Shown here in pieces: positions 1 to 8,543 of a DNA stretch of 64,000 nt. The position numbers were made by a program, and so were the translations under genes. Position 1 is the first letter of the stretch; each line of letters begins with the position of its first letter. The stretch lies in the NCBI GenBank assembly GCA_009926135.1, contig RFPL01000010.1, positions 1-64,000 of the forward strand, written 5' to 3'. This DNA is from Sphingomonadaceae bacterium. Lineage in GTDB: Bacteria > Pseudomonadota > Alphaproteobacteria > Sphingomonadales > Sphingomonadaceae. A model generated the notes under the pieces. It saw nothing but the letters and a program-made list of their open reading frames with translations. It did no database searches and was not told where the DNA came from.

Positions 1-8
1 ATCTCCAT
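1..8 (-). CDS. Possible start of a gene cut by the left edge
   Basis: Only the first bases are inside the window. On the minus strand an ATG (complement of 6-8) is preceded, nine bases upstream, by a good Shine-Dalgarno (AAAGGAG, complement of 18-24). It lies about 160 bases downstream of the hydroxybutyrate dehydrogenase stop, beyond a terminator. Nothing can be said about the product. The call rests only on the ribosome site and start codon. Confidence 0.3.
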
Positions 9-100
9 GGCGGGTGGCTCCTTTGCTCGGGTTTGCATGACAGCAACCCATCTTGGCACTCAGATGCCTTGAGCGGGAGCCATCCACCCCATCCGCTTTG

Positions 101-133
101 AAAAACCGCCACACGGTTAAACCGCAGTGGTGG
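101..133 (-). terminator. Rho-independent terminator after bdhA
   Basis: Read on the minus strand, a hairpin forms from arms 127-133 and 106-112 (one G-U pair), with an inner CGG/CCG stem at 114-124. A run of five T (complement of 101-105) follows directly. It lies 34 bases past the bdhA stop, so it probably ends that transcript. Confidence 0.6.
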
Positions 134-166
134 CAGGAAGGTTACACTGCCATGCAACTATATTCG

Positions 167-922
167 TTATTCGGCGGTCCAGCCGCCATCCATGGAAATA
201 TTGGCACCCGTCATGTTGCCCGCTTCGGGGCGGCACATGAATACGGCGAGCGCCGCAACCTCATCCGGCTGGACGAACTTCTTGGTCGGCTGCTTGGCCA
301 GCAGCACGTCGTTGATCACCGCTTCCCGGCTGAGCCCGCGGGTCTTCATCGTATCGGGAATCTGGTTTTCGATCAGCGCGGTCCAGACATAGCCGGGGCT
401 GATGCAGTTGGCGGTGACCCCGCTGGTGGCAAGTTCCAGCGCCAGCGACTTGGTGAAGCCGGCCACGGCGTGCTTGGTCGCCACGTAAGGTGCCTTGAAC
501 GGCGAGGCGACCAGGCTGTGGGCCGAGGCGGTCGAGATAATCCGGCCCCAGCCGCGCGCCTTCATCCCCGGCACGGCCAGGCGGCAAGCGTGGAACACGG
601 CCGACAGGTTCAGCGCGACGATCGCGTCCCACTTGTCGACTGGAAATTCGTCAACCGCAGCCACGTGCTGCATCCCGGCATTGTTGACCAAGATATCGAC
701 TTCACCCGCGCCGGCCATCAAGGCTTCGACCCCGGCGGCGGTCATAAGGTCCGCCGCGACATGGCGCGCGCCGAGTTCTTCGCACAGCTTTGCGATCTCC
801 TCATCCGAGCCGAAGCCCGAAAGGATCACTTCCGCTCCCTCGGCATGCATCGCCCGGGCGATCGCCAGGCCAATGCCCGAAGTGGAACCGGTAACCAGTG
901 CGCGCTTGCCCGTCAGAAACAT
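167..922 (-). CDS. bdhA: 3-hydroxybutyrate dehydrogenase (short-chain dehydrogenase)
   Basis: Cytoplasmic NAD-dependent enzyme interconverting D-3-hydroxybutyrate and acetoacetate, normally part of polyhydroxybutyrate or ketone-body use. The 251-residue protein begins at MFLTGKRALVTG. An upstream in-frame extension of 42 residues looks non-coding and was rejected. Visible SDR features are the nucleotide-binding TGSTSGIG (residues 11-18), NNAG (80-83), and the catalytic triad Ser133, Tyr146, Lys150. The substrate-pocket MQH (84-86) and the ending DGGWTAE match the BdhA subgroup rather than generic FabG. The length is typical. It is transcribed away from the metallopeptidase and followed by a terminator. 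Confidence 0.85.
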   Translation of the reverse strand: MFLTGKRALVTGSTSGIGLAIARAMHAEGAEVILSGFGSDEEIAKLCEELGARHVAADLMTAAGVEALMAGAGEVDILVNNAGMQHVAAVDEFPVDKWDAIVALNLSAVFHACRLAVPGMKARGWGRIISTASAHSLVASPFKAPYVATKHAVAGFTKSLALELATSGVTANCISPGYVWTALIENQIPDTMKTRGLSREAVINDVLLAKQPTKKFVQPDEVAALAVFMCRPEAGNMTGANISMDGGWTAE

Positions 923-1013
923 GCTCGACTCCCAATGTCTGTTGCGAGACAGTCCATTGCGGACGGGGCGCGCGCCTGTCCAGTAGGAACAAGCCGAAGG
1001 AAAGGGACGCACC

Positions 1014-1904
1014 ATGCGGCTGGATGATTTCGACCCCAATTCGATCAACGTGGAGGATCAGCGCGGCACCGGCGGCGGATTCCGCATGGGTGGACGCGGC
1101 GGCCAGCTGGGCTGCGGCACGATCGTGATCGCGCTGATCGGCTACTTCGTGTTCGGGCTCGATCCGGTCCAAACGATTGGCGGCTTGCAGCAGATTGACG
1201 GCGGCGCTGGCCAGCAGCAGGTCGGCCCGGCGGCTGGCGGCAGAACCAAGAGCGAGATTTGCTCGGTCGATGAGCTGAGCCGCGAATCCTGCGGGCGGCT
1301 GGCCTCGCTCGACAAGACCTGGCAGCCAATCTTTGCCGCCTCCAACATCCAGTTCCAGCAGCCCAAGCTGGTGTTCTATTCGCAGTCCGGCTCATCCGGC
1401 TGCGGCGCGGCGCAGAGCGCGATGGGGCCGTTCTATTGCCCGACGGACCAGGGCATCTACATCGACACCGATTTCTACCGCGAGATGGAGCAGCGACTGG
1501 GTGCCGGCGGCGATTTCGCCCGGGCCTATGTGATGGCGCATGAATATGGCCACCATGTCCAGACGATGACCGGCATGTCTGACCAGATCCGCTCGCTCCA
1601 ACAGCAGAACCCCAGCCGGGCCAACAACCTGCAGGTGCGGATGGAGTTACAGGCCGATTGCTATGCCGGGGTCTGGGCCGCCAAGAACCGCGATCGGATC
1701 GAGCCCGGCGATATCGAGGAAGGGATGACCGCCGCCCACTCGATCGGCGACGATACCCTGATGAAGAGCGCCGGTCGCCGCCCGGTCGAGGCGGCCTTCA
1801 CGCACGGCTCCAGCGAGCAACGGATGGCCTGGCTGCGCAAGGGACTGGAGAGCGGCAACGAGGACGCCTGTGATACCTTTGCCGACATGCGGCGCGGCGG
1901 ATGA
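1014..1904 (+). CDS. Neutral zinc metallopeptidase (YpfJ family)
   Basis: 296-residue membrane-anchored protein of the putative neutral zinc metallopeptidase family (PF04228). A short cytoplasmic N-terminus is followed by one membrane segment (about 36-53) and a Gln/Gly-rich linker. The catalytic domain carries HEYGH at residues 176-180 (HExxH) and a downstream ELQADCYAG, which supplies the third zinc ligand in this family. The substrate is unknown for the family. The start ATG is 91 bases from the divergent bdhA start. It is probably monocistronic with, or followed closely by, the secreted protein at 1977. Confidence 0.85.
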   Translation: MRLDDFDPNSINVEDQRGTGGGFRMGGRGGQLGCGTIVIALIGYFVFGLDPVQTIGGLQQIDGGAGQQQVGPAAGGRTKSEICSVDELSRESCGRLASLDKTWQPIFAASNIQFQQPKLVFYSQSGSSGCGAAQSAMGPFYCPTDQGIYIDTDFYREMEQRLGAGGDFARAYVMAHEYGHHVQTMTGMSDQIRSLQQQNPSRANNLQVRMELQADCYAGVWAAKNRDRIEPGDIEEGMTAAHSIGDDTLMKSAGRRPVEAAFTHGSSEQRMAWLRKGLESGNEDACDTFADMRRGG

Positions 1905-1976
1905 TTGTTGCCGAGGGGAACCGGCGGGGCTAGGCGGGCTTTAAATCGAGCAGGGGGCTGCTGGAGTTACCGCGCA

Positions 1977-2636
1977 ATGCGCTTTGCCCTGTTTATCGCT
2001 TGCTTGGCCCTCCCCGCCGGCGCCCTTGCGCAAGATTCCAAGCCGGCCGAAAGCAAGCCCGTCGAAACCAAGGAACCGGACAAACCAATGACCGAGCGCT
2101 CGCCTAGCATGGGCGATGCGGTGGCCACCCCGGCATCCGATCTCAACCTCAAGAAGGACACGATCCCGCCGCTGCTGCTGACTGCGCAGGACCGCCCCTA
2201 TACCCTGGTCGGTCTGCGCCGCTGTCCGGAAATCGCCGCTGCGGTGGGCGAGCTTGATGCCGTGCTGGGTCCGGACATCGATCTGCCTGCCGAAGCCCGC
2301 AATGGCATGACCGCCGGCCGGGTCGCACAGGCTGCGGTCGGCTCGTTCATTCCGTTCCGCGGCCTGATCCGCGAAATCTCCGGCGCGAATGAGCAGGAGC
2401 GCAAGATCCAGGCCGCAGTCCAGGCTGGCATGGCGCGGCGTGCTTACCTCAAGGGCGTGGGCGAAGCGCGCGGCTGCCGCTATCCGGCGCGGGCGGCGGG
2501 CGCAGCCGAGATCGCGGCGCTGACAGCCCCGCCGACCCAGCCGGAAGTCAAATCCGAACCCAAACAACCGCGCAAGAAACGCGACAAGGGTGTGACCTAC
2601 ACCTCTGAAGCGGTGGTGCAGCCCATAAAGAAGTAG
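1977..2636 (+). CDS. Secreted hypothetical protein
   Basis: I do not recognise this 219-residue protein. The start at MRFALFIACLALPAG gives a clear signal peptide ending near ALAQ (residue 19), so it is probably periplasmic. The upstream in-frame 24 residues lack coding character. A Lys/Glu/Pro-rich linker (about 20-45) precedes a compact middle region (about 60-165) that contains a cysteine and ends in CRYPARAAG. The tail is basic and Lys-rich. It starts 72 bases after the metallopeptidase, so the two may be co-transcribed. Confidence 0.65.
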   Translation: MRFALFIACLALPAGALAQDSKPAESKPVETKEPDKPMTERSPSMGDAVATPASDLNLKKDTIPPLLLTAQDRPYTLVGLRRCPEIAAAVGELDAVLGPDIDLPAEARNGMTAGRVAQAAVGSFIPFRGLIREISGANEQERKIQAAVQAGMARRAYLKGVGEARGCRYPARAAGAAEIAALTAPPTQPEVKSEPKQPRKKRDKGVTYTSEAVVQPIKK

Positions 2637-2672
2637 CTTTCGCGAGCGCCGGGGCTGCGCTAGCCCACGGCC

Positions 2673-3821
2673 ATGCGCTTGACCGATTGCCACAACATCG
2701 CCGATTTCCGGGAGCTCGCCCGCCGCCGCCTGCCCTGGCCGGTGTTCGATTACATCGACGGCGCAGCCGATGACGAAGTGACCAAGGCGCGCAACACCAG
2801 CGCGTTCGATTCAGTCGATCTCGTGCCCAACGTGCTGGCCGGGGTGGCCGAGATCGACACCTCGATCATGCTGATGGGCCGCAAGAGCGCACTGCCGCTG
2901 ATGCTCTCCCCCACCGCGCTCCAGCGGGTGTTCCACTGGCAGGGTGAGCGTGCCGTGGCCCGGGCGGCGGAGAAGTTCGGCCTGTGGTTCGGCATTTCGA
3001 GCCTGGCCACGGTCAGCATCGAGGAGACCGCTGCGTTGACCAGCGGGCCCAAGCTGTTCCAGCTCTATGTCCACAAGGACAAGGGCCTCAACCGCTCCAT
3101 GATCGAGCGTTGCCAGGCCGCGAAGTTCGACTGCATCGCGCTGACGGTGGATACCATCGTTTCGGGCAAGCGCGAACGCTGCGCCCGTTCGGGCTTCACC
3201 TCCCCGCCCAAGTTCACCGCTCGCAACCTGCTGGGCTACGCAATGAAGCCGCGTTGGGGACTGGACTATGTGCTGCGCGAAAAGTTCAGCCTGCCCAACC
3301 TTGACACCCATGTGGCCGAAGGCACCGGCGAGGCAGTTTCAATCGCCGGATACTTCAACACTATGCTCGACCAGTCGATGGACTGGAACACCGCTGCCGA
3401 TATCCGCGCGCAGTGGGGTGGCACCTTCTGCCTGAAAGGCGTGATGAGCGCCGCCGACGCCCGCCGGGCGGTGGAGATCGGTGCGGACGCGATCATGATC
3501 TCCAACCACGGCGGCCGCCAGCTTGACGGCAGCCGCGCCCCGTTCGACCAGCTGCGCGAGATCGTCGACGCCGTGGGCGGGGAGATCGAAATCATCTGCG
3601 ATGGCGGGGTCCGGCGCGGCACCCATGTGCTGAAGAGCCTTTGCGCCGGAGCCACAGCTGCCTCGGGCGGGCGGCTCTACCTCTATGCCCTCGCCGCCGC
3701 CGGACAGGACGGGGTCGAGCGCGCGATCATGCTGCTGAAGGACGAGATCGAGCGCGGCATGAAGCTGATGGGCGTGACCAGCGTCGACCAATTGACGCCT
3801 GATCGGCTGCGCTGGCGTTGA
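2673..3821 (+). CDS. lldD: FMN-dependent alpha-hydroxy-acid (L-lactate) dehydrogenase
   Basis: 382-residue member of the FMN-linked alpha-hydroxy-acid oxidising family, which oxidises L-lactate to pyruvate, usually at the inner membrane with electrons passed to quinone. The active-site block SNHGGRQLDG is present, with catalytic His279 and substrate-binding Arg282. The FMN-phosphate region DGGVRRGTHV and the early FDYIDGAADDE motif are also intact. The GGRLYLYALAAAGQ segment replaces the commoner GRPYLYGL wording and might reflect a substrate variant such as glycolate or mandelate. The gene stands alone, and a GC hairpin follows the stop. Confidence 0.85.
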   Translation: MRLTDCHNIADFRELARRRLPWPVFDYIDGAADDEVTKARNTSAFDSVDLVPNVLAGVAEIDTSIMLMGRKSALPLMLSPTALQRVFHWQGERAVARAAEKFGLWFGISSLATVSIEETAALTSGPKLFQLYVHKDKGLNRSMIERCQAAKFDCIALTVDTIVSGKRERCARSGFTSPPKFTARNLLGYAMKPRWGLDYVLREKFSLPNLDTHVAEGTGEAVSIAGYFNTMLDQSMDWNTAADIRAQWGGTFCLKGVMSAADARRAVEIGADAIMISNHGGRQLDGSRAPFDQLREIVDAVGGEIEIICDGGVRRGTHVLKSLCAGATAASGGRLYLYALAAAGQDGVERAIMLLKDEIERGMKLMGVTSVDQLTPDRLRWR

Positions 3822-3829
3822 AACGGCCA

Positions 3830-3859
3830 CGGCGGAGGTGGATTGCTCCACCCCCGCCG
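3830..3859. terminator. Hairpin between converging lldD and M56 genes
   Basis: CGGCGG-A-GGTGGA (3830-3842) pairs with TCCACC-C-CCGCCG (3847-3859) around a TTGC loop: twelve pairs and one mismatch. It sits nine bases after the lldD stop and 26 bases before the M56 gene's stop, so it could serve both directions. There is no strong T-run, so termination is inferred from position and stability. Confidence 0.5.
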
Positions 3860-3884
3860 CTTGCAGAGCCGCAAGGGGCTAGCT

Positions 3885-5399
3885 TCAGCCCTGCTTGGAA
3901 AGCCGTTCTATCTCGGCATCGAGCTGCTTGAGGATATCGTCGCGGATCGCGGGCGAGAGGTTGGCATCCTTGCTGATCCGCTCGCGCGCGGTCTTCAGGC
4001 CATCAGCGGCCTTGGCCATCGCCGCGCCGGCCGAACAGAACCGCATCACCACCTTCTGCTTCTTGCCATCGGCGCTGGGGGCTTCGGATTCGAAGGTTGA
4101 GATCTTGGCCCCATCAGCGCAGGCGATCGCAGACTTTTCGCGATCGGGGCCGGCAATGGCCATGGCGTGTGCGGCATGATCGCCATTGATCCGCTGCACG
4201 ATCACGCGGCGTTCGCCGTTACCCGGAACGGGCGGCACGGACGGCACATCCGGAAGCGCGGCCAGGGCCTGTTCGACCTTGGCATCGATCTCGGCCTCGG
4301 TCAGCGCCTTGTCGGTCTTGATGACGATGGTCTTGCCATCCTTCTCGATCACGCGGGTCTTGAGACTGGCGTCGTCGCCCTTTTCCGCACCCGCCTTTTC
4401 GACGATGACGATGCGATGCTCGCGGTGGATCTGCGGCGCAGCCGGAGCTTCCGGGGCAGCCGGAGCCGCAGGCGGAGCGGGCGGCGCGACATCGGTCTGC
4501 GCAGCGGCATAGGATACCGAGGCAGTCAGCGGCAGCGCAAGTGCGGCACCAGCCAGCAGCAAACGGCCGATAGTGCGGCGCACGGGAGTAGGATCGGTCA
4601 TGGTCAGGCTCCTCAAACGATGGATGACAGAGGCCTCCCCGACCACCGGGCAGGCGATCGAAGCGGCCAGGGAAACGCGCGGGGCGCGGGCATAGTCGGC
4701 AATCAGCGCGCCATAGGCCGCGCGGGTGGAATGATCGCGTCCGGCGACCACGCGGGCGTCGCAGGCCGCTTCCTGATCACGCCGCAGCGCGCGCCAGGCC
4801 AGCCAGGCAAGCGGATTGAACCAGTGCAATGCCAAGAGCGGCTGCATCGCCATGTTGACCGCCAGATCGCGGCCGCGATGATGCTCAAGCTCGTGCACAA
4901 TCGCCAGGTCGCGCGCTGCGCGATCCGGCTGGGCCATGAAGCCGAGGGGCAAGGCGATCACCTTGTCGGTCAGGCCGAAGGCGAGCGGCGTCGGCGCGGC
5001 GGGAGTTTCGATCAGCCGGATGTCCTCGACCCTTCCGACCGGGCGCGCCTCGGCCAGCAATGCGCCCCGCAAGGCGCGGTAGCCCAGCAGCCGCCAGACG
5101 AGGAATCCGGCCACCCCGGCCAGCCACAGGCCGGTCATCAGCGGTTCGATCCAGGCGAACGAGAGGGCGGGCGTGGCAGCGGCGGCAGTCGCATCGGTCA
5201 CCACCACAAGTTCGGTGGCTTGGGCCGGCGCAGGCGCGGCGGGGAGGACCAGCGGCGGGAGGAACAGCCGCAGCAGCGGCAGGCCCCACAGCGCATAGGC
5301 CATACCTGGGCCGAAATGGCGCGAGACCGGGCGGCGGATCAGCAGCACGAGGGCGATCAAGGCACCGGTCGTGACAAGCGTATCGATCAGCCAGCTCAT
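3885..5399 (-). CDS. BlaR1/MecR1-like M56 membrane metallopeptidase
   Basis: 504-residue inner-membrane protein of peptidase family M56, the partner of BlaI-type repressors. Transmembrane segments are visible near residues 8-22, 33-54 and 86-107, with a fourth near 275-298. The zinc site HELEH is at residues 169-173 with ACDARVVAGRD downstream. In BlaR1/MecR1 the protease is activated by an outside signal and leads to repressor cleavage. The C-terminus here is not a penicillin-binding sensor. It is a Pro/Ala-rich linker (about 300-325) followed by a charged, partly helical 170-residue region. The signal is therefore unknown. The start overlaps the blaI-like stop by four bases (ATGA). Confidence 0.85.
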   Translation of the reverse strand: MSWLIDTLVTTGALIALVLLIRRPVSRHFGPGMAYALWGLPLLRLFLPPLVLPAAPAPAQATELVVVTDATAAAATPALSFAWIEPLMTGLWLAGVAGFLVWRLLGYRALRGALLAEARPVGRVEDIRLIETPAAPTPLAFGLTDKVIALPLGFMAQPDRAARDLAIVHELEHHRGRDLAVNMAMQPLLALHWFNPLAWLAWRALRRDQEAACDARVVAGRDHSTRAAYGALIADYARAPRVSLAASIACPVVGEASVIHRLRSLTMTDPTPVRRTIGRLLLAGAALALPLTASVSYAAAQTDVAPPAPPAAPAAPEAPAAPQIHREHRIVIVEKAGAEKGDDASLKTRVIEKDGKTIVIKTDKALTEAEIDAKVEQALAALPDVPSVPPVPGNGERRVIVQRINGDHAAHAMAIAGPDREKSAIACADGAKISTFESEAPSADGKKQKVVMRFCSAGAAMAKAADGLKTARERISKDANLSPAIRDDILKQLDAEIERLSKQG

Positions 5400-5779
5400 T
5401 TCCGCAGCTCCTTCAGCAGCGCTTCGATCTGATTGAGGTCCTTGTCAGTCAGCGCTTCGGCCTCGGCCAGGTGCGCGAACAGGCCGGCGGCGGAACCGCC
5501 AAACAGCCGATCAACCAGCCGCTTCGATTCGCCGGCGGCAAAATCGACCCGGGCGACACGGGGCGAATAGAGGAAGCGCTTGCCATCGGGTGCCGTTTCC
5601 ACCGCCTGCTTGGTCACCAGCCGCGACAGCAACGTCTTGACCGTGGCCAGCGTCCAGCCGCGCGCTGGCGCAACCGCGTCAGCCACCTCGTTGGCGGTAA
5701 GCGGCGAGCGCGTCCACAGCGCCTCCATCACCGCCTGCTCGGCTTCGCTGATCCGTTCGTTCTGCGGGGCCTCATCCAC
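5396..5779 (-). CDS. BlaI/MecI/CopY-family repressor
   Basis: 127-residue winged-helix repressor of the penicillinase-repressor family (PF03965). The N-terminal half holds the DNA-binding helices (ISEAEQAVMEALW, TVKTLLSRLVTK). The C-terminal helices form the dimer and carry the region usually cut after signalling. The start is GTG at 5777-5779 (complement): the next in-frame methionine is residue 18, inside the first helix. The gene is coupled to the M56 gene. A 26-bp dyad (5802-5827) overlaps its predicted promoter, which implies autoregulation. Whether it also controls the beta-lactamase-like gene at 9754 is not shown. Confidence 0.88.
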   Translation of the reverse strand: MDEAPQNERISEAEQAVMEALWTRSPLTANEVADAVAPARGWTLATVKTLLSRLVTKQAVETAPDGKRFLYSPRVARVDFAAGESKRLVDRLFGGSAAGLFAHLAEAEALTDKDLNQIEALLKELRK

Positions 5780-5801
5780 CTTGTCGCGTCCTCTAAACGT
5801 C

Positions 5802-5829
5802 TACATACGTAATCGACTACGAATGTAAA
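5802..5829 (-). promoter_or_regulatory. BlaI operator overlapping the blaI promoter
   Basis: Bases 5802-5827 form an inverted repeat in which 22 of 26 positions are symmetric. The outer TACA (5802-5805) and TGTA (5824-5827) are the hallmark of BlaI/MecI sites, with the inner ACG/CGT and central TCGA also symmetric. On the minus strand TTTACA (5824-5829) and TATGTA (5802-5807), spaced 16 bases apart, look like -35 and -10 boxes. Repressor binding would cover the promoter. The repressor's GTG start lies 23 bases downstream. Confidence 0.75.
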
Positions 5830-5876
5830 CATGAAGCGCAGATGAATGAGATTGATGCCGAGGAGTCTTGGTTCTG

Positions 5877-6245
5877 TCAGAAAATCCAGTCGGATTGACA
5901 CAAATCGCAGTGTGCTTTCGTCAATTTCTCTTTTCTCGAGAGCCCTGTTGCTAGAAGCGACACTCCGCCCGTCAGTAACGCTCCTGTAGCCTTGGCACCA
6001 CTAACGCCTTTTTTCATGTCTATAGGCTTTGTGCGGACCCCACCTTTTTCTCCGCAGTGGGGGCAAAGTAAGGCTTCGTTTTTTTGCCCATGGATCGCAG
6101 TCCGAGAATCTTCCACTTTTTTCTCTTTATGGGTCTTTCTTTGAGCCGGCGTCATTTTAGCAACGCGGCTTTGCTCTGCCTCGGAAGATGCTATTCCAAT
6201 TGCAGCGAACACGAGGAGTATGAATAATAAGATGCCCCAAAACAT
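5877..6245 (-). CDS. Small membrane protein with split zinc ribbon, AT-rich
   Basis: 122-residue protein of unknown function. Residues 3-20 form one membrane segment. Cys pairs CPHC (61-64) and CDLC (113-116) make a likely zinc ribbon. They are separated by a glycine/alanine-rich hydrophobic stretch (about 80-102), with LLTGGVSLLATGLSRKEK recognisable from small uncharacterised bacterial proteins. A good ribosome site (AAGGGG) is five bases before the ATG. Base composition is close to 45 % GC against about 65 % around it, with many AAA and TTT codons, which suggests recent acquisition. It lies between the sdh terminator and the blaI operator. Confidence 0.75.
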   Translation of the reverse strand: MFWGILLFILLVFAAIGIASSEAEQSRVAKMTPAQRKTHKEKKVEDSRTAIHGQKNEALLCPHCGEKGGVRTKPIDMKKGVSGAKATGALLTGGVSLLATGLSRKEKLTKAHCDLCQSDWIF

Positions 6246-6290
6246 ACATTCCCCTTCTAACTGACTTACCAGAAATCACACTTTTCAAAC

Positions 6291-6322
6291 AAAAAAGGCC
6301 AGAGCAACGCTCTGACCTTTTT
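6291..6322 (-). terminator. Rho-independent terminator of sdhCDA
   Basis: On the minus strand GGTCAGAGC-GTT-GCTCTGGCC forms a nine-pair stem (one U-G) followed by six T (complement of 6291-6296). It is about 20 bases past the sdhA stop. The transcript therefore appears to end after sdhA, without an sdhB gene. Confidence 0.85.
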
Positions 6323-6341
6323 GAGCACCTGTTACGCCAAA

Positions 6342-8147
6342 TTAATACACCCGCTTCTTCGGCTTGATGTACTCGACGTCGTCGGTCAGCGTGTATTCGT
6401 GGACCGGGCGGTAGTCGATCTTGACCTCGCCGCCCTGGCCGCCCCAGCCGTTGAACCAGGCGGCGGTGTGCTTCATCCAGTTGGCATCGTCGCGCTCGGG
6501 GAAGTCCTCGTGCGCGTGGGCGCCGCGGCTTTCCTTGCGGTTGTGTGCGCTGTGCAGCGTAACCGCAGCCTGGCTGATCAGGTTGTCGAGCTCCAGCGTT
6601 TCAACCAGGTCCGAGTTCCAGATCAGCGAGCGGTCATGGACCTTGATGTCCGCCATCCGGGCATAGGTCGCGGCCAGCTTGGCCTTGCCTTCGGCCATCA
6701 GTTCATCGTTGCGGAACACGGCTGCGTGAGCCGACATGGTACGCTGCATCTCGGTCCGCACTTCGGCCGTCGGTGAACCGCCATTGGCGTGGCGGAACCG
6801 GTCGAGCCGGCCCAGCGCGAGGTCGGCGCTGTCCTTGGGCAGTTCGGCGTGGGCCGTGCCCGGCTTGATGTTGTCCTTGAGGTAGTGACCGGTCGCCCGG
6901 CCAAACACCACAAGGTCGATCAGCGAGTTCGAACCCAGGCGATTGGCACCGTGAACCGAAACGCAGGCCGCTTCGCCCACCGCGAACAGGCCCTGCACCG
7001 GGGTTTCCGGATTGCCATCGGGTCCGATGGTCATCACCCGGCCGTGATAATCGCAGGGAATCCCGCCCATGTTGTAGTGCACGGTCGGCACCACAGGGAG
7101 CGGCTGGCGGGTCAGGTCGACGCCGGCAAAGATCTTGCCGCTTTCGGTGATGCCCGGCAGACGCTCGGCCAGCACCTTGGGATCGATGTGATCGAGGTGC
7201 AGGAAGATGTGGTCCTTGTTCGGGCCGACGCCGCGCCCTTCGCGGATTTCCAGTGCCATCGAGCGCGAGACGACATCACGCGATGCCAGGTCCTTGGCCG
7301 AAGGAGCATAGCGCTCCATGAAGCGTTCGCCTTCGGAGTTCGTCAGGTAGCCGCCTTCGCCGCGCGCGCCTTCGGTGATCAGCACGCCCGCGCCGTAGAT
7401 GCCGGTCGGGTGGAACTGCACGAATTCCATGTCCTGCAACGGCAAGCCGGCGCGCAGCACCATGCCGCCGCCGTCACCGGTGCAGGTATGGGCCGAGGTG
7501 GCGGTGTAATAGCTGCGGCCATAGCCGCCGGTCGCCAGGACCACGGCCTTCGAACGGAAACGATGGATCGAGCCATCGTCCATGCACAGCGCGATCACGC
7601 CGCGGCATTCGCCGTTCTCCATGATCAGGTCGATCGCGAAGTATTCGATGAAGAAGTCCGCCGCATACTTCAGGCTCTGCTGATAGAGCGCATGGAGCAT
7701 CGCGTGGCCGGTGCGGTCAGCCGCAGCGCAGGTGCGCTGCACCGGCGGGCCTTCGCCCATGTTCTGCATGTGGCCGCCGAACGGGCGCTGGTAGATCGTG
7801 CCATCGGCGTTGCGGCTGAAGGGTACGCCGGCGTGTTCCAGCTCGTAAACCGCCTGGGGGGCTTCGCGGACCATGTATTCGATCGCGTCCTGGTCACCCA
7901 GCCAGTCCGATCCCTTGACGGTATCGTACATGTGCCAGGTCCAGTGATCTGGCGTGTTGTTGCACAGCGAAGCGGCGATTCCGCCCTGGGCGGCCACGGT
8001 GTGCGAACGGGTCGGGAAGACCTTGGTGATGCAGGCGGTGCGCAGGCCGGCTTCCGCGCTGCCCATCGTGGCGCGCAGGCCCGAACCGCCCGCGCCGACG
8101 ACTACCGTGTCATAGGTGTGGTCGATGATCTTGTAGGCGGCACTCAT
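6342..8147 (-). CDS. sdhA: Succinate dehydrogenase flavoprotein subunit
   Basis: 601-residue catalytic subunit of complex II, which oxidises succinate to fumarate on the cytoplasmic side of the inner membrane. The FAD-binding GAGGSGLRA is near residue 18. [10 protein letters not shown] carries the histidine that binds FAD covalently. The C-terminal domain ends with [21 protein letters not shown] as in other alphaproteobacterial SdhA proteins. [11 protein letters not shown], part of the substrate and FAD site, is intact. Its start overlaps sdhD by four bases. No iron-sulfur subunit gene (sdhB) follows. A terminator lies immediately downstream. Confidence 0.97.
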   Translation of the reverse strand: MSAAYKIIDHTYDTVVVGAGGSGLRATMGSAEAGLRTACITKVFPTRSHTVAAQGGIAASLCNNTPDHWTWHMYDTVKGSDWLGDQDAIEYMVREAPQAVYELEHAGVPFSRNADGTIYQRPFGGHMQNMGEGPPVQRTCAAADRTGHAMLHALYQQSLKYAADFFIEYFAIDLIMENGECRGVIALCMDDGSIHRFRSKAVVLATGGYGRSYYTATSAHTCTGDGGGMVLRAGLPLQDMEFVQFHPTGIYGAGVLITEGARGEGGYLTNSEGERFMERYAPSAKDLASRDVVSRSMALEIREGRGVGPNKDHIFLHLDHIDPKVLAERLPGITESGKIFAGVDLTRQPLPVVPTVHYNMGGIPCDYHGRVMTIGPDGNPETPVQGLFAVGEAACVSVHGANRLGSNSLIDLVVFGRATGHYLKDNIKPGTAHAELPKDSADLALGRLDRFRHANGGSPTAEVRTEMQRTMSAHAAVFRNDELMAEGKAKLAATYARMADIKVHDRSLIWNSDLVETLELDNLISQAAVTLHSAHNRKESRGAHAHEDFPERDDANWMKHTAAWFNGWGGQGGEVKIDYRPVHEYTLTDDVEYIKPKKRVY

Positions 8148-8530
8148 GCGGCAGCTCCCAGAGCAATACGGACGATCGCGAACAGGCCAAAGGCCGTTCC
8201 GGCGACAGCGGCAAGGTTAAGCAGGGTCAGGCAGGCGTACTTGTTGGCGTGTTCGTGGACATAGTCCTCGATCAGTTCCTGCAGACCCATCTGCGAATGC
8301 CAGAAGCTGGCGATCACCAGCAGCGCGAGCCCCGTCGCACTGAGCGGCTGGGCCGCCCAGGTCTTGACCGTCTTGAACGCCAGGTCAGGCAGCCCGATCA
8401 GCGCGAACAGCAGCCAGAAGCCCAGCACCAGCAGGGCGACCGAGGTGAAGCGCATGGCCAGCCAGTGCTTCGTGCCCGAATGGGCCGAGCCCAGCGCCCG
8501 AACGCGGCCGATATTGGTTCCGTTACCCAT
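8144..8530 (-). CDS. sdhD: Succinate dehydrogenase membrane anchor subunit
   Basis: 128-residue inner-membrane anchor that helps bind heme b and quinone in complex II. Three hydrophobic segments are visible (about 29-50, 59-80, 98-125). The conserved [16 protein letters not shown] loop carries the Asp-Tyr pair of the quinone region. It lies 13 bases after sdhC and overlaps sdhA by four bases, so translation of the three subunits is probably coupled. Confidence 0.92.
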   Translation of the reverse strand: MGNGTNIGRVRALGSAHSGTKHWLAMRFTSVALLVLGFWLLFALIGLPDLAFKTVKTWAAQPLSATGLALLVIASFWHSQMGLQELIEDYVHEHANKYACLTLLNLAAVAGTAFGLFAIVRIALGAAA

Positions 8531-8543
8531 CTGACCGTTCCTT

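Noticed and set aside
4167..5432. A 421-residue plus-strand frame across the M56 gene
   Set aside because: Low-complexity Arg/Gly/Gln translation with no motif, opposite a gene with clear peptidase features.
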